Positions 60,708-61,871 of a stretch of DNA of 61,871 bases are shown in pieces. The notes beneath the pieces are model-generated. The model was given only the letters and a program-made list of their open reading frames with translations. It searched no databases and had not been told where the DNA came from. Origin of the DNA: Listeria fleischmannii subsp. fleischmannii LU2006-1 (GTDB taxonomy: Bacteria; Bacillota; Bacilli; Lactobacillales; Listeriaceae); NCBI RefSeq assembly GCF_000344175.1, contig NZ_ALWW01000013.1:13-61883 (forward strand), in the 5' to 3' direction. Within the stretch, counting starts at the first letter, position 1. Each line of letters starts with the position of its first letter. The position numbers and the translations under genes are program-made.

Positions 60708-61871
60708 TTGAATAAAGATAAGATTATCATTCAAGGGGCAAGAGCCCATAACTTAAAAAATATTGACGTTGAAATTCCGCGTGACAAATTAGTTGTCATG
60801 ACGGGCCTGTCCGGATCTGGAAAGTCTTCCTTAGCTTTTGATACTGTTTATGCTGAGGGTCAGCGCCGCTACGTGGAATCCCTCTCTGCCTATGCTCGCC
60901 AATTTTTAGGTCAAATGGATAAGCCGGATGTTGATTTAATTGAAGGCCTTAGCCCGGCTATTTCCATTGATCAAAAAACAACAAGCCGTAATCCGCGTTC
61001 AACAGTCGGAACAGTCACAGAAATCCATGACTATTTAAGGCTGCTTTATGCGCGAGTGGGGCATCCAATTTGCCCGAATCATGGGATTGAAATCACATCG
61101 CAAACCATTGAACAAATGGTAGAACGCGTCCTAGAATACCCTGAAAAAACGCGCCTTCAAGTTATGGCGCCAATCGTTTCTGGGAAAAAAGGAACACATA
61201 AAAAGACACTTGAAGAAGTTAAAAAACAAGGATATGTACGTATTCGAGTAGATGGTGAAATCTATGATATTAATGATGAGATTACCATCGAAAAAAACAA
61301 AAAACATTCCATCGAAATTATTGTAGACCGTATTGTCATTAAAGAAGGCATTCAATCGCGTTTATATGACTCGCTTGAATCTGCTCTGAGACTTGCAGAT
61401 GGTTATGCCATTGTAGATGTAATGGGGGAAAAAGAATTATTATTTAGCGAACATTACGCTTGCCCGTATTGTGGCTTTACAGTCGGCGAATTAGAACCGC
61501 GTATGTTTTCATTCAATAGTCCATTTGGTGCTTGTCCAACATGTGATGGACTTGGGACTAAATTGGAAGTTGATGTGGAAACCGTTATTCCTGATATGTC
61601 GCTTTCTTTAAAAGACGGAGCCATTGTACCTTGGCGCCCTATCAGTTCGCAGTACTACCCACAAATGCTCGAATCTGCCTGTGAGGAATTTGGGATTGAT
61701 ATGACAAAACCATTTGAAAAACTATCCAAAGAAGAGCAAGATATTATTTTAAATGGATCCGGAGAACAAGAATTTTTCTTTAAATATCAAAATGATTTTG
61801 GAATGACGCGAGAAACATGGATGCGTTTTGAAGGCATTTTACCAAATGTAGAAAGACGTTACCGCGAGACA
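60708..61871 (+). CDS. uvrA: Excinuclease ABC subunit A, 5' part (3' end outside window)
   Basis: DNA damage-recognition ATPase that loads UvrB. The first 388 codons are in the window. Visible: first Walker [12 protein letters not shown] near residue 32, [26 protein letters not shown], and the first zinc module with CPYC and CPTC (about residues 253-280). Start TTG 60708 lies about 10 bases after GGAAGGA at the end of uvrB. The frame runs open to the window edge. Confidence 0.96.
   Translation, partial: MNKDKIIIQGARAHNLKNIDVEIPRDKLVVMTGLSGSGKSSLAFDTVYAEGQRRYVESLSAYARQFLGQMDKPDVDLIEGLSPAISIDQKTTSRNPRSTVGTVTEIHDYLRLLYARVGHPICPNHGIEITSQTIEQMVERVLEYPEKTRLQVMAPIVSGKKGTHKKTLEEVKKQGYVRIRVDGEIYDINDEITIEKNKKHSIEIIVDRIVIKEGIQSRLYDSLESALRLADGYAIVDVMGEKELLFSEHYACPYCGFTVGELEPRMFSFNSPFGACPTCDGLGTKLEVDVETVIPDMSLSLKDGAIVPWRPISSQYYPQMLESACEEFGIDMTKPFEKLSKEEQDIILNGSGEQEFFFKYQNDFGMTRETWMRFEGILPNVERRYRET

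Overview
The window is a stretch of a low-GC Firmicute chromosome with the gene order and protein sequences of a Listeria. The run thrCB, tdk-prfA-prmC, ywlC, glyA, upp, mnaA, atpIBEFHAGDC, murA, mbl, fabZ, tagA, tagO, degU without degS, comFA/comFC, hpf, secA, prfB, ftsEX with two cell-wall hydrolases, phoPR, pstSCAB1B2, phoU, csbA, uvrBA follows the order I recall from Listeria monocytogenes. A GH18 chitinase between hpf and secA, and an insertion-like repeat near 57 kb, suggest another species of the genus, but the sequence alone does not fix the species. No rRNA, tRNA, CRISPR array, prophage or IS transposase was seen.

Layout. 1-8.9 kb: threonine synthesis, thymidine kinase, translation termination and tRNA modification (prfA, prmC, ywlC), one-carbon and pyrimidine salvage, and mnaA. 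The gap before ywlC carries a dense cluster of DnaA boxes. 8.9-9.6 kb: a gene-free 750-bp gap with several hairpins, probably a small or regulatory RNA plus the leader of the atp operon. 9.6-16.5 kb: the complete F1Fo ATP synthase operon. 16.6-24.7 kb: envelope genes (murA, mbl, fabZ, tagA, a dipeptide epimerase with a frameshift, tagO, lytR) and the competence SSB. 24.9-30.7 kb: GNAT, yvyE, orphan degU, a DegV/FakB lipid-binding protein, comFA, a shortened comFC and hpf. 30.8-37 kb: chitinase, secA, prfB (programmed frameshift) and yitT. 37.3-44.6 kb: ftsEX, two coiled-coil hydrolases, cardiolipin synthase and a MinJ-like protein. 44.7-52.6 kb: the phosphate regulon with a tandem Pho box. 52.6-61.9 kb: a helix-hairpin-helix/SnoaL-like protein, ada, an ArsR sensor with a metal ATPase, small membrane proteins, a 5'-nucleotidase, csbA, uvrB and the 5' part of uvrA.

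How the genes fit together. MnaA (UDP-ManNAc), TagO and TagA (first two lipid-linked steps) and LytR (attachment to peptidoglycan) together cover the wall teichoic acid linkage unit. FtsEX probably activates the two hydrolases downstream. PhoPR controls pstSCAB-phoU. ComFA, the ComFC remnant and SsbB are parts of the DNA uptake machinery, and AT-boxes of ComK type lie upstream of comFA and, less clearly, ssbB.

Sequence quality. Seven single-base shifts break five otherwise well-conserved genes: the epimerase, both hydrolases (two compensating shifts each), the pstB1 3' end and the metal ATPase. Several are in A-tracts. The simplest reading is uncorrected sequencing error in a draft assembly, though the epimerase A-tract could be a real slippage site. 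Check these positions before drawing conclusions about lost functions.
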